Shown here: piece by piece, positions 33,651 to 42,348 of the stretch
Position numbering within the stretch: position 1 is the stretch's first letter
How the letters are laid out: every line of letters begins with the position of its first letter
From: Curtobacterium flaccumfaciens UCD-AKU
GTDB taxonomy: Bacteria; Actinomycetota; Actinomycetes; Actinomycetales; Microbacteriaceae
Assembly (NCBI RefSeq): GCF_000349565.1
Contig: NZ_KB714609.1
Coordinates: forward strand, 128,785-184,441
Direction of reading: 5' to 3'
DNA: 55,657 nucleotides
The notes under the pieces: model-generated
Databases searched by the model: none
What the model saw: only the letters and a program-made list of their open reading frames with translations
What the model was told of the DNA's origin: nothing
Translations under genes and position numbers: made by a program

Positions 33651-34513
33651 CGGCTTGCCCCCTTGTCGCGAATCGTACGGCGGAGGGTCCGAAGCCACCA
33701 GAGCGCATAGGACGCTGTGTAGAAGAACCACCACGAGCGCCCACCGTGCCGGCGCAGGTAACGCCGCAGCGAGCGTGGATTGCCCGCGCCTTTCTGACTG
33801 GTGAACGAGCGCCAGGCGGTGATGATGGATCGATGCGAGACGGTCGGGTTCCGGCTGCAGGAACCGACCGTCCCCCCGACCACCCAGATCGGCACACCCC
33901 TCGAAGTCGCCCGCATCCCGTAGTCCACATCCGCGTACGCGTGGCTGAACCCTCCGTCGATCGGTCCGACCACCCGAGCGACATCGACCTGTAGGAGCAC
34001 GACATTGCCGTTGAACGCGTCGACTCGCACCGCCTCCTCGACGCGTTCTGGCGGCTCGACGAGAGCGAACGAGAGCGGGTGGATTCCCGCCCGGCGGAGG
34101 CCTCCGTACGTCAGCTCGCCCGAAACTGGGTCGACGGTACTCCCGATCAGGATTCCCCCCGGCAGACGAGATCCCGCTTCGAAAAGGGCACGGAACCCGA
34201 AGCGCTCGAGCTGGACATCGTCGTTGAACCACAGCAACCAGTCGTCGTCCTGGACGTCGTTCCGTGCCAGCACCGCTGCCTCAGCAGTGGCCATGGACAA
34301 CGCCCAGAAGGCCGAACCGTCACCTTGCAGCACCATCAGCAGGTCCACGGCAGCGTTGGCCTGTGCGATGGTGTCATCTGATGAGCCGTCGTCGAACAAC
34401 GTGACGTCGTACTCGATGCCCGCACCGGAAGCTGCTTCGTGGAGCGAACGCAACGCGGTTCCGGTGGTCTCAGCGCGGTTGTGGCTGGCCACGATCACGT
34501 GCAACTTACTCAT
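33647..34513 (-). CDS. Glycosyltransferase family 2 protein
   Basis: A 288-residue GT-A enzyme, rhamnosyltransferase-like. It has the N-terminal strand HVIVASHNRAETTGTALRSL, YDVTLFDDGSSDDTI, the metal-binding DxD-type WLLWFNDDVQLERFG, and a downstream LLQVDVARVVGPIDGGFSHAYADVDYGMRA. The basic C-terminus with one hydrophobic patch (FFYTASYALWWLRTL) suggests membrane association. The ATG at 34513 overlaps the previous gene by 8 nt. It is part of the exopolysaccharide operon. Donor unknown. Confidence 0.9.
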   Translation of the reverse strand: MSKLHVIVASHNRAETTGTALRSLHEAASGAGIEYDVTLFDDGSSDDTIAQANAAVDLLMVLQGDGSAFWALSMATAEAAVLARNDVQDDDWLLWFNDDVQLERFGFRALFEAGSRLPGGILIGSTVDPVSGELTYGGLRRAGIHPLSFALVEPPERVEEAVRVDAFNGNVVLLQVDVARVVGPIDGGFSHAYADVDYGMRATSRGVPIWVVGGTVGSCSRNPTVSHRSIITAWRSFTSQKGAGNPRSLRRYLRRHGGRSWWFFYTASYALWWLRTLRRTIRDKGASR

Positions 34514-35609
34514 CGTCGTCCTTGACCGCTTCCTTAAGACCGCTGTGGAAATACTGCGCCATGTTCTCGATGGAGTACTTCTGAGACGCCCGGCGGCAGC
34601 TGTCTTGCATCGTCGCGAGCGTCTGCGGATCGCGAAGGAGCATCACGACCGACCGGGCGGCGGCCTCGATACCATCAGACACGACGCAGGTCCGGCCGGG
34701 CTCGAGGTAGCCGAACTCCGGTCCGTGCAGTGAAGAAGCGAGTGTGACGATCGGTCGGCCTGCTGCGAGGCTGTCGATGGCTGCCAAGCCGACTCGACCC
34801 GGAAGCAGGAGCAACTCGCTTTCGCGGAGCATGGCCGCTTTCGCCCGCCCGGAAACAGCGCCGCGGTAGTCGAGCCACGGAAGCCGGTCAGCGGCGGACT
34901 GGACCACACTTCGAAGCCGTCCGTCGCCCCCGACCGCCAGGCGGAAGGCGGGGTCCGCACGGTGCGCAGCCTCACCGATCGCTATCAGCTCGCTTATCTT
35001 CTTGCTGACGTCGAGGCCGCCGATGAAGCACACCTGGTGCTCAGACGTCGTCGTCATGACGGATCGGAGGTCCTCCTGCAACTGCCCCACGTCGATGCTG
35101 TTGTACAGGGTCGTGGTCCGCCTTGGATCTCGACCGATCCCGGCTGCCCACTCGGCACCTGATGGCGTGTACGCGAAGAACCAGGCGGCCTTCCGCGTTA
35201 TCAGGCGGCTGTACAGGCGTTCGAGGCGGGACGGTACCTTCACGACGTCGGGACCGTGACCCCACAGCGCTGTCTTCCGCGCCATGCGGGGCCAGAGCAG
35301 CAGCAGCGGGACGTCGAGATTCCGTCGAGCTTGTTCCACAACGATGAGGTCTGCTCGCCAGACGTCGCGAGGCAAGGCTCGGAAAGTCAGTCGCTTTCCG
35401 AGCAAACGTACCTCTCGCTGCCGGATCTTGCGCAACCACGGGCGGTCCCGAACGGCATCTCGTCGTTGTGCGAGCGTGCCCGATGGTTCTCCCGCGAAGA
35501 CGGTGAGCTCATCACCCTCCGCAGACAGCGCTTCCGCCAACTTGTCGAAGAGTGGCGCGCGGTACGCCGGAACGTACTCCTGAACGATTGCGAACCGTCG
35601 ACCTGTCAC
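34506..35609 (-). CDS. Glycosyltransferase family 4 protein
   Basis: A 367-residue GT-B enzyme. The acceptor domain starts RFAIVQEYVPAYRAPLFDKLAEAL, with ADLIVVEQARRNLDVPLLLL. The donor domain contains VCFIGGLDVSKKISELIAIGEAA, FRLAVGGDGRLRS and ESELLLLPGRVGLAAIDSLAAGRPIVT. The GTG at 35609 begins 1 nt after the previous stop and was preferred to longer in-frame starts because these would run deep into the upstream gene. It transfers one sugar of the repeat unit. Confidence 0.87.
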   Translation of the reverse strand: MTGRRFAIVQEYVPAYRAPLFDKLAEALSAEGDELTVFAGEPSGTLAQRRDAVRDRPWLRKIRQREVRLLGKRLTFRALPRDVWRADLIVVEQARRNLDVPLLLLWPRMARKTALWGHGPDVVKVPSRLERLYSRLITRKAAWFFAYTPSGAEWAAGIGRDPRRTTTLYNSIDVGQLQEDLRSVMTTTSEHQVCFIGGLDVSKKISELIAIGEAAHRADPAFRLAVGGDGRLRSVVQSAADRLPWLDYRGAVSGRAKAAMLRESELLLLPGRVGLAAIDSLAAGRPIVTLASSLHGPEFGYLEPGRTCVVSDGIEAAARSVVMLLRDPQTLATMQDSCRRASQKYSIENMAQYFHSGLKEAVKDDDE

Positions 35610-35610
35610 C

Positions 35611-36705
35611 TCACACACCTGCCTTGAGGACCTTGGCCCAAGCGGCGCTGTAGCGAGTGAGTCCGAAGCCCTCACGCGAGGTTGCGAGCGCTCCGGCTGC
35701 AAGGCGTTCGCGATCACGCTCTGACGACAGGATCTCCCGACAACGATCGGACGCTGCCTCCCAGTCCCCCGAGGCGACGAGGAATCCGTTCTCGTTGTCT
35801 TCGATGACGTCACCGAGGCCGCCGACGTCGTAAGCCACGACAGGGACGCCCAACCGCATCGCTTCCAACACCGTCAAGGGTTGTGCCTCGTAGCGGTAGG
35901 TGCTGGGGAAGACGAGCACGGCTGCCGTCGAGAGCACATCGTCGCGCTCCTCATCGAACAGAGCACCCGTGAAGTTCACTCGATCGCGAACGTGCGGGGC
36001 AAGGAGCGCGCGGAGACCATCGAGGTACTCCTCCGACGACGCGCGCCCGATCACGACGGCGCGCGATCCCGGCGTGCTGGCGAGGCACCGGTTCGCGATG
36101 CGCATGAAGTCCTCAGCACCCTTGCCGGGGATGAGATTCGACAAAAAGACGATCGGCGATGCGTCGGAGCCAGATGCGGGCTTCCGCTCCTTTGCCGACA
36201 CAGCGTTGGGGATCGTGATGAGCGAGTCGTTGAATCGCCGGACGTCTGCGACCATCGACTCTCCGAGAACGACCACGGAGGTAGCGCCACCGAGGAGAAG
36301 AGCGACCCCGCGGCGTTGCATTGCGCCTCGATCAGCAAGCTCGCGGTACCCCGATGTGTGCACGTAGGCGATGTAGGGACGCCGCAGCACTTGGAGTACT
36401 GCGCTCATGATCACGTCGACCCAGAACGACGGCGGCCGGTTCGTTGTGAAGAAGACCACCACCGCGCGTCTGTTGCGTCGGAGTGCGTTCCCGAGTCGGA
36501 GCAGGAGCGAGAAAGCGCTGAGGACCTTCTTGAGGCTGGTTCCGCCGATCTCGTCGACCGACTTGCTGAATCGTCGATCCACGAGGACCGCCCGCAGCCC
36601 GGAACGAGAAATCGCGTCCAGGAACGTCCTCGTCATGATCGTCGATCCGTGCACCGGCGGGGGAAGCTGGCTGATCACGACGACGTCCGCGCCTGCCTCA
36701 GCCAT
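35611..36705 (-). CDS. Glycosyltransferase family 4 protein
   Basis: A 364-residue GT-B enzyme with VVVISQLPPPVHGSTIMTRTFLDAI at the N-terminus, IPNAVS between the domains, and a clear donor site: IVFLSNLIPGKGAEDFMRIA, SRAVVIGRASSEEYLDGL, VLVFPSTYRYEAQPLTVLEAMRLGVPVVAYDVGGLGDVI. The ATG at 36705 overlaps the WecG-like gene by 8 nt. It probably extends the lipid-linked saccharide after the first two transferases. Donor unknown. Confidence 0.92.
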   Translation of the reverse strand: MAEAGADVVVISQLPPPVHGSTIMTRTFLDAISRSGLRAVLVDRRFSKSVDEIGGTSLKKVLSAFSLLLRLGNALRRNRRAVVVFFTTNRPPSFWVDVIMSAVLQVLRRPYIAYVHTSGYRELADRGAMQRRGVALLLGGATSVVVLGESMVADVRRFNDSLITIPNAVSAKERKPASGSDASPIVFLSNLIPGKGAEDFMRIANRCLASTPGSRAVVIGRASSEEYLDGLRALLAPHVRDRVNFTGALFDEERDDVLSTAAVLVFPSTYRYEAQPLTVLEAMRLGVPVVAYDVGGLGDVIEDNENGFLVASGDWEAASDRCREILSSERDRERLAAGALATSREGFGLTRYSAAWAKVLKAGV

Positions 36706-37504
36706 GTTGTCTCCGAAGCGCGAGGAGCAGGAACTTCACGTTGCCGAGCAAGTACCGTCGCCAGAGGCGTCGTGGCTCACGGGAGAGTCGGTACAACCAT
36801 TCCAGGCCCGTCCGACGCCAAAGTTTCGGGGCTTCGACCACGTCTCCAGACACGAAATTGAAGGCAGCTCCCACCGCCAACACGACTGCGGGGTGCCGCT
36901 CAGCGAGTCGCTGGACCTCGTAGTCCTGTTTGGGCGTCCCGATACCCACCCACAGCATGTTCGCTCCCGAGTCCCGAATCAACGAGTCGATCAGTTCTCG
37001 ATCGCTCGGTTCGAAGTCGGTGAAGGGCGGACTGAATGATCCCGCCACCACTGCATCGGGGTAGTCCCGCGCGATTGCCTGTTCGAGACGGGCAAGTGAG
37101 GCGTTGCTTCCGCCGAGGAGGAAATGACGGATGCCGTGGGACGGGTCCGACGAGAGCAGCTCGCGGAATGCGTCTGGACCCCGCAGGTGGGCCACCTGGC
37201 CACCCGCGCGACGGGCGATCCAAGCGAGAGGCGTCCCGTCGGCGATGTTCAGCCCGTCCGACTGGAACAAACGCAAGTAGCGCTCATCAGCGGTCAACGA
37301 CACGGTGTAGGCGTTGACGAAGTGCACCGGCACCCCCACGTCGTCCAGGTGGTCGGCGATGAGCCTCAGTTCGTCGACGATCGTCGATCCGAGCACCGCG
37401 ACCAGTGGCACGCCCGCGACGAGCACCGTGGGAAGGGCCAGCAGGTTGTCGCGGGGGTTGGCCTTGTTCTCACCGTCGGACTGGGCGTCGCTGTGATCAA
37501 CCAT
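36698..37504 (-). CDS. WecG/TagA/CpsF family glycosyltransferase (GT26)
   Basis: A 268-residue GT26 enzyme, the class that usually adds the second sugar (such as ManNAc, ManNAcA or glucose) onto an undecaprenyl-linked primer. Signature parts are VHFVNAYTVSLTADERYLRLFQSDGLNIADGTPLAWIARR, RHFLLGGSNASLARLEQAI, ANMLWVGIGTPKQDYEVQRL and VVLAVGAAFNFVSGDV. A basic amphipathic C-terminus (WLYRLSREPRRLWRRYLLGN) suits membrane docking. It begins directly next to the priming transferase stop. Confidence 0.94.
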   Translation of the reverse strand: MVDHSDAQSDGENKANPRDNLLALPTVLVAGVPLVAVLGSTIVDELRLIADHLDDVGVPVHFVNAYTVSLTADERYLRLFQSDGLNIADGTPLAWIARRAGGQVAHLRGPDAFRELLSSDPSHGIRHFLLGGSNASLARLEQAIARDYPDAVVAGSFSPPFTDFEPSDRELIDSLIRDSGANMLWVGIGTPKQDYEVQRLAERHPAVVLAVGAAFNFVSGDVVEAPKLWRRTGLEWLYRLSREPRRLWRRYLLGNVKFLLLALRRQHG

Positions 37505-38971
37505 CTAGTACGCACCCCGGCTGTTGGCGATTGCCTTAAAGGTCTTCCAGAGGATGAGGAGGTCTGCCACGATCGACCAGTTCTCCACGTAGTACAGATC
37601 GAGCCGCACCGAATCCTCCCACGACAGGTCGGACCGGCCGCTCACCTGCCACAGGCCGGTCATGCCGGGCTTGACGAGGAACCGACGGTGGACGTGTGTG
37701 TCGTAGCGGGCGACCTCGCGCGCCAGCGGCGGTCGGGGCCCGACCAGGGACATGCTGCCGGCCAGGACGTTGAACAGCTGCGGCACCTCGTCCAGGCTGT
37801 AGCGGCGCATGAACCCGCCGACCCGGGTGACGCGGGGGTCGTTCCGCATCTTGAACAGGACGTCGTTCCCCTCGGCCCGGTCGAGTGCGCTGAGCTCCTG
37901 CAGCCGTTCCTCGGCGTCGACGACCATCGAACGGAACTTGATCATCCGGAAGGTGCTGCCGTTCAGGCCGACGCGCTCCTGGTGGAAGAAGACCGGACCG
38001 GTCGAGGTCGTCTTCACCAGCACGGCGAGCACGAGCAGCAGCGGCGACAGGACGACGACGAGCAGCGCTGCGCCGATCAGGTCGAAGGCGCGCTTCGTGT
38101 AGAGCTTGCGCCCCGAGTACGTCGGCGTCTCGACGTGGATGAGCGGCAGGCCCTGCACCGGTCGGGTGTGGATGCGCGGGCCGCCGATGTCGGTCAGGCT
38201 CGGCGCGACGACCAGGTGCTGCCGCCCCGGCTCGAGCGACCAGCTGAGCTCGCGGACGCGCTCCGGCGGCAGGTCGTCGGAGCTCGTGATCACGACGGTG
38301 TCGGCGCCGGTCTCACGCAGCGCGGAGCCGACGTCGTCGAAGCCGCCGTGGCTCTGGATGCTCGAACCCGCCAGCAGGCCGCGGTGGTTCGTCGACACGA
38401 CGGCGCCGACCACGCGGTAGCCGGCTTCGGGGGAACGCGCGAGCTCGCGCCCGATGTGCAGCACGCTGGCCGGGGAGCCGACGAGCAGTACCGTCGCCGA
38501 GTAGGCACCGTGTTGGCGCTGGGCGACCAGCCACTGCCGCCAGATCCACCGGGAGAGCAGCAGGACGAGGATCCCGATGGGGAACGCGATGAGCACGTAC
38601 CCGCGGGCCAGGTCGACGTGCAGCAGGAACGCTGCGATCGCGAGCAGGCCGAACACCCGGACGCTGGAGTCCGCGACGAGCCGGTACTCGGTGCTCCCCA
38701 CGCCGATGACGCGTGCGCCGCGGGTGTCGTACAGGGCGAGCGCGCTCATCCACACGACGATCACGACGATGGAGATCGAGAAGTAGCTCAGCCGCAGGTC
38801 GGCGGTGTTCGTCGCCAGGTTCGACTTCAGCCCGAGCCAGGCGATCTGCACACCGAACACGACCCAGATCAGGGCCAGCAGGTCGGTGAAGAGCACACGG
38901 CGTGAGTAGCTCCGGCTCCACTCGTCCGTCGCGCCGATCGGTCGCGGTGCGCGCAGTGCGTCCGCTGTCAC
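37505..38971 (-). CDS. Undecaprenyl-phosphate sugar phosphotransferase (priming transferase)
   Basis: A 488-residue polyisoprenyl-phosphate hexose-1-phosphate transferase of the WbaP/CpsE type. It has about four N-terminal TM helices, a CoA-binding-like Rossmann region (SATVLLVGSPASVLHIGRELA), a fifth helix (RAFDLIGAALLVVVLSPLLLVLA), and the catalytic bacterial-sugar-transferase domain with GPVFFHQERVG, FRMIKFRSMVVDAE, DEVPQLFNVLAGSMSLVGPRPPL and FLVKPGMTGLWQVSGRS. It loads the first sugar onto undecaprenyl phosphate. GTG at 38971 was chosen; an in-frame GTG at 39001 would overlap the upstream gene. Confidence 0.94.
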   Translation of the reverse strand: MTADALRAPRPIGATDEWSRSYSRRVLFTDLLALIWVVFGVQIAWLGLKSNLATNTADLRLSYFSISIVVIVVWMSALALYDTRGARVIGVGSTEYRLVADSSVRVFGLLAIAAFLLHVDLARGYVLIAFPIGILVLLLSRWIWRQWLVAQRQHGAYSATVLLVGSPASVLHIGRELARSPEAGYRVVGAVVSTNHRGLLAGSSIQSHGGFDDVGSALRETGADTVVITSSDDLPPERVRELSWSLEPGRQHLVVAPSLTDIGGPRIHTRPVQGLPLIHVETPTYSGRKLYTKRAFDLIGAALLVVVLSPLLLVLAVLVKTTSTGPVFFHQERVGLNGSTFRMIKFRSMVVDAEERLQELSALDRAEGNDVLFKMRNDPRVTRVGGFMRRYSLDEVPQLFNVLAGSMSLVGPRPPLAREVARYDTHVHRRFLVKPGMTGLWQVSGRSDLSWEDSVRLDLYYVENWSIVADLLILWKTFKAIANSRGAY

Positions 38972-38984
38972 GGTCGCCGTCCGG

Positions 38985-39932
38985 TCACCACGTCGCGCCA
39001 CCGTCCGACGAGACCCGGACGGTCGTGCCGTCCCACAGCCACACGTCCTGCCCGGCGCGGTCGATGGTGACGGTGTTGTCGGTGTCGGCTCCGTCGGCGC
39101 AGCCGATCGGCGTGGTGGACGACGACGGCGTCACGTCGGAAGCGGACATGGTCTCGATCTGCACGCCGTCGCACGACGCTGCGCCGACACGGGCGAGCGT
39201 GTACTCCCCGCCGTCGACGCCGACCGAGCGCACGCCGCCCAGCGGCACGTCGACCCACGCTGCCTCGCCGGTCCGCCACTCGAGCTGGCCGTCGCAGATG
39301 ACGACCGAGGTCTTGTCGCCCTGGAACGCGTCGATGGGGTCTGCGCAGGGCGCCTGGACGGTCCCGCTCGCGAGCACGACGCCGTCGGTGCTGATGCCGG
39401 CGCCGGCGGCGCCGGGCGCACCGGCTGCCCACGTCACACCGGCGTCGGTGCTGGTCCGCGCGGTCGCGGTGCAGTCGTCGCCGACGCCCGCCAGGATCGA
39501 GAGCTCCGCACTGGAGGCCCGGATCGCCATGAGCGATCCGACATCCGTCCCGAGTCCCACCTTGACCCACGTCGCCCCGCCGTCCACGGAGTGTTCCAGC
39601 ACCGGCCGCGGGCCGCCGCACGATCCGCCGGACGCGCGCCATGCCTCCTGGCCGTCGACGGCTGCCAACAGGCGCCGGCCCTGTTGCTTGGTCCCTGCGG
39701 CGTCCGCGTCAGCGGTCGCGCTGGCCCGCGGGGACTCGCTCGCGTGCGGCATCCGTGTGAAGGTCGGGATCGGACCGGCGGGTCCGTTCTGTTCGGGCGC
39801 GGTGCGGCCCAGGGCGAGCGAGACGAGCACGACGTCGATGATGATCAGCGCCACCACCACGACGGCCACCACGATCAGGGTGGTCTTCGGCAGCGCACGA
39901 CCGAGGCCCCGGGTCCCCCGGCGATTCTTCAT
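38985..39932 (-). CDS. Membrane-anchored Asp-box (BNR) repeat protein in the EPS locus
   Basis: A 315-residue protein with one N-terminal TM helix (about residues 17-42) and an extracytoplasmic part rich in Asp-box motifs SxDxGxTW: HSVDGGATW, TSTDAGVTW, VSSDGGATW. The last of these ends the protein. Paired cysteines (SCGGP, DDCTA, PCADP, VICDG, SCDG, GCADG) suggest disulfides. Asp boxes are typical of beta-propellers such as sialidases and YCF48-like proteins, but catalytic sialidase residues are not evident. It lies between the BY-kinase and the priming transferase, so a regulatory or assembly role in export is inferred. Confidence 0.75.
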   Translation of the reverse strand: MKNRRGTRGLGRALPKTTLIVVAVVVVALIIIDVVLVSLALGRTAPEQNGPAGPIPTFTRMPHASESPRASATADADAAGTKQQGRRLLAAVDGQEAWRASGGSCGGPRPVLEHSVDGGATWVKVGLGTDVGSLMAIRASSAELSILAGVGDDCTATARTSTDAGVTWAAGAPGAAGAGISTDGVVLASGTVQAPCADPIDAFQGDKTSVVICDGQLEWRTGEAAWVDVPLGGVRSVGVDGGEYTLARVGAASCDGVQIETMSASDVTPSSSTTPIGCADGADTDNTVTIDRAGQDVWLWDGTTVRVSSDGGATW

Positions 39933-39947
39933 CGTCCGCCGCTCCGC

Positions 39948-41399
39948 TCAGCGTCCGGCGCGGCGGAGCACGCCGAGCTTCTTGCTGGCACGCTTCGGCG
40001 GGTGCGTCGACGTGGTCACGGTGTTGTCGTCCTCGTCGTGGCCGTAGCTGTACCCGTAGCCGTACCGGCCGTGGCCGTAGGCGCCCGGGCCCTTCAGCGG
40101 CATCTTCGTCAGGACGAACCCGGAGATCGGTGCGCCGACGTTCGCGAGCGAAGCGACGGCAGCGGCGAGCTGGCCCTTCAGGGTCTGCCCGGAGGCGACG
40201 GCGATGATCGCACCGGACGCCTTCTTGGCCAGGATCGCGGCGTCGGTGACCGGCAGCAGCGGCGGGGCGTCGAACAGGACGTAGTCGAACTGCTGCTCGA
40301 GCAGGTCGATCAGGTCCTGCATCGCCCGCGAGCCGAGCAGCTCGGACGGGTTCGGCGGGATCTGGCCGGCGGGCAGGACGACGAGCTTGCCGCGGCCCCA
40401 GGGGTGGGCGACGTCCTCCAGGTCGGCGCGACCGATCAGCACGTCGGTCAGCCCGGCGTTGCTCTCGACGTCCATGTACTCGGCGACGCGGGGGCGGCGC
40501 AGGTCGGCGTCGATCAGGATGACGCGGAACCCGGCGCTGTCCAGGGCGATCGCCAGGTTCGCGACGGTGGTGCTCTTGCCCTCGGACTGCATCGACGACG
40601 TCATGACGAAGGTGCGGGCACCGGTGCCGATGTCCAGGAACTGCAGGTTCGTGCGGAGCGTGCGGAACGACTCGGCGCGGGGGCTGCGCGGATCGACCTG
40701 CACGATGAGCGGGCGTTCGGCCGCCTTGGCGTCGAAGGCGATCCCGCCGACGACCGGCTTGTCGCTGATCTTCTCGACGTCGAGTTCGGTGCGGATCCGG
40801 TTGTCCAGGGTCTCGCGCAGGATGGAGATGCCGATGCCCAGTGCGAGCCCGACGAGCAGCCCGAGCGCGACGTTGACGGGCACGTTCGGGCTGACCGGCG
40901 TGCTCGGCACGTCGGCCTGCTTGACGCGGGTGAGCTTGACGGTGCTCTTGCCGCTCGCGTCGGTGGCCTCGATGTCCTGCACGACGTTGGTCAGGCTCTG
41001 CGAGGTCGCGTTCGCGATGTTCGCGGCCTGCACCGGGTCGGTGCCCTCGACCGAGATGGCGATGAGGGTGGTGCTCGTCGGCGCCGTCGCCGACACCATC
41101 GTCGCGAGCTGGTCGGCGTTCATGTCGAGCTTGAGCGACGAGATCACCGGCAGCAGCACGATCGGCGTCGACACCAGGTTGGAGTACGTCAGCACCCGCT
41201 GCTGGGTGAACGTGTTGCCCTGCGCCAGGTCACTGGCGCTGCCCGACGTCTCGGTGGAGACGAAGACCTGCGCCGATGCCGAGTAGACCGGCTTCTTCAG
41301 CAGGGAGAACCCTGCGGCTGCGGCCACTCCCACCAGGGCGAGTACGACGATCAGTACCCATCCCTTGCGGAGCACCGTGATGTAGTCGCGGAGTTCCAC
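39948..41399 (-). CDS. Wzz-domain chain-length regulator fused to a BY tyrosine kinase
   Basis: A 483-residue fusion typical of actinobacterial exopolysaccharide loci. It has an N-terminal Wzz domain with two TM helices (about residues 15-33 and 176-194) and PxxP-type VPSTPVSPNVPVNV before the second. The BY-kinase domain has Walker A SEGKST (Lys275), Walker A' VILIDADLRRP (about 293-303) and Walker B YVLFDAPPLLP (about 373). A Tyr-rich tail (Tyr441, 446, 448, 450, 452) is the expected autophosphorylation cluster. The GTG at 41399 follows GGGGAAGG; an ATG at 41420 is possible. It is the first gene of the locus and controls polymer length and export. Confidence 0.94.
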   Translation of the reverse strand: MELRDYITVLRKGWVLIVVLALVGVAAAAGFSLLKKPVYSASAQVFVSTETSGSASDLAQGNTFTQQRVLTYSNLVSTPIVLLPVISSLKLDMNADQLATMVSATAPTSTTLIAISVEGTDPVQAANIANATSQSLTNVVQDIEATDASGKSTVKLTRVKQADVPSTPVSPNVPVNVALGLLVGLALGIGISILRETLDNRIRTELDVEKISDKPVVGGIAFDAKAAERPLIVQVDPRSPRAESFRTLRTNLQFLDIGTGARTFVMTSSMQSEGKSTTVANLAIALDSAGFRVILIDADLRRPRVAEYMDVESNAGLTDVLIGRADLEDVAHPWGRGKLVVLPAGQIPPNPSELLGSRAMQDLIDLLEQQFDYVLFDAPPLLPVTDAAILAKKASGAIIAVASGQTLKGQLAAAVASLANVGAPISGFVLTKMPLKGPGAYGHGRYGYGYSYGHDEDDNTVTTSTHPPKRASKKLGVLRRAGR

Positions 41400-41539
41400 G
41401 CCTTTGCCTTCCCCGATCATGGCCGTCCCCGTGGTCCCGACACAGGCGCACCGGGGTACTCCCAGCACACGGCATACAAATAGTGCCACAGGAACGAGTC
41501 CTGCCCGGGGGAAGTCGCCATCCGGCGCGCGGTGTCCTC

Positions 41540-41545
41540 TACGGT
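41540..41545 (+). promoter_or_regulatory. Candidate -10 element for leaderless CPBP protease mRNA
   Basis: TACGGT lies exactly 6 nt before the ATG at 41552. The 41400-41551 interval must also carry the promoter of the divergent exopolysaccharide operon; an A+T-rich patch at 41474-41484 is a candidate. Confidence 0.4.
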
Positions 41546-41551
41546 GGCCCC

Positions 41552-42274
41552 ATGCGTTCCGAGCCGGCCCAGACCGCGACCACGCCGAGCGTGCGGCGGC
41601 AGCGGGACCTCATCGTCATCCTCGTCGCGCTCGGCGTCGCCGTGATCCTGACCCGGATCGTCGGACAGGTCACCCGGACTGGGGGCATCCCGTCGCCGGT
41701 CCTGCAGGTGCTCGCCGCGGACGCCGCCGTGTGGGTGCCGCTCGTCATCGCCGCCGCCGTGGCGCTCCGTCGGACCCCGTTGCCGGCGATGCTGTCACGG
41801 CTGCGGCTCGACCTGGGGATCGTGGTCTTCGCGATCGGCATCGTGATCATCTGCCGCGTGGTGGACGTGTTCCTGTCCCTGTCGTTCACGGGGACGACCG
41901 GCCTGGTCCCCGCACCGACCCTCGGCACGCCGGACGTCGGGCTGCTGCTCGTGTCGGCGATTGGCATCGTCGTCGTCAGCCCGGTGCTCGAGGAAGTGGT
42001 GTTCCGCGGGCTGTTCCAGCGCCGACTGGCCGCCGAGCTCACGCCCCGCACCCGGTTCCTCGCGGTGCTGGTCACGGCGCTCCTGTTCGCGCTGCTCCAC
42101 CTGCTGCTCGGAGCCGGCGGCACGACGCTCGGCGGGTTCCAGGTGTTCGTGACGACGTTCCTGCTCGGCGTCCTCACCGGCACGCTCGTGGCGATGACCG
42201 ACCGCATCGGCGGTGCGATCCTGGCGCACGTGCTCTTCAACGCGGTCGCGGTCGTCGCGACCTGGCCGCGCTGA
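41552..42274 (+). CDS. CPBP-family intramembrane metalloprotease
   Basis: A 240-residue membrane protein with six or seven hydrophobic segments and the CPBP (Abi/Rce1-like) active-site motifs EEVVFRGLFQRRL (EExxxR), a central His in LLFALLHLLLGAGG, and HVLFN (HxxxN). Such proteases cut within the membrane; bacterial roles include bacteriocin self-immunity and prenyl-protein-like processing. It diverges from the exopolysaccharide operon. The substrate is unknown. Confidence 0.9.
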   Translation: MRSEPAQTATTPSVRRQRDLIVILVALGVAVILTRIVGQVTRTGGIPSPVLQVLAADAAVWVPLVIAAAVALRRTPLPAMLSRLRLDLGIVVFAIGIVIICRVVDVFLSLSFTGTTGLVPAPTLGTPDVGLLLVSAIGIVVVSPVLEEVVFRGLFQRRLAAELTPRTRFLAVLVTALLFALLHLLLGAGGTTLGGFQVFVTTFLLGVLTGTLVAMTDRIGGAILAHVLFNAVAVVATWPR

Positions 42275-42348
42275 TCGGCCACGCTGGCGTCCCCAGAAGG
42301 GGTCAGCACCGGTCGTCGGCCGTCGCGGAGCACTAACCTGCACTGAGC

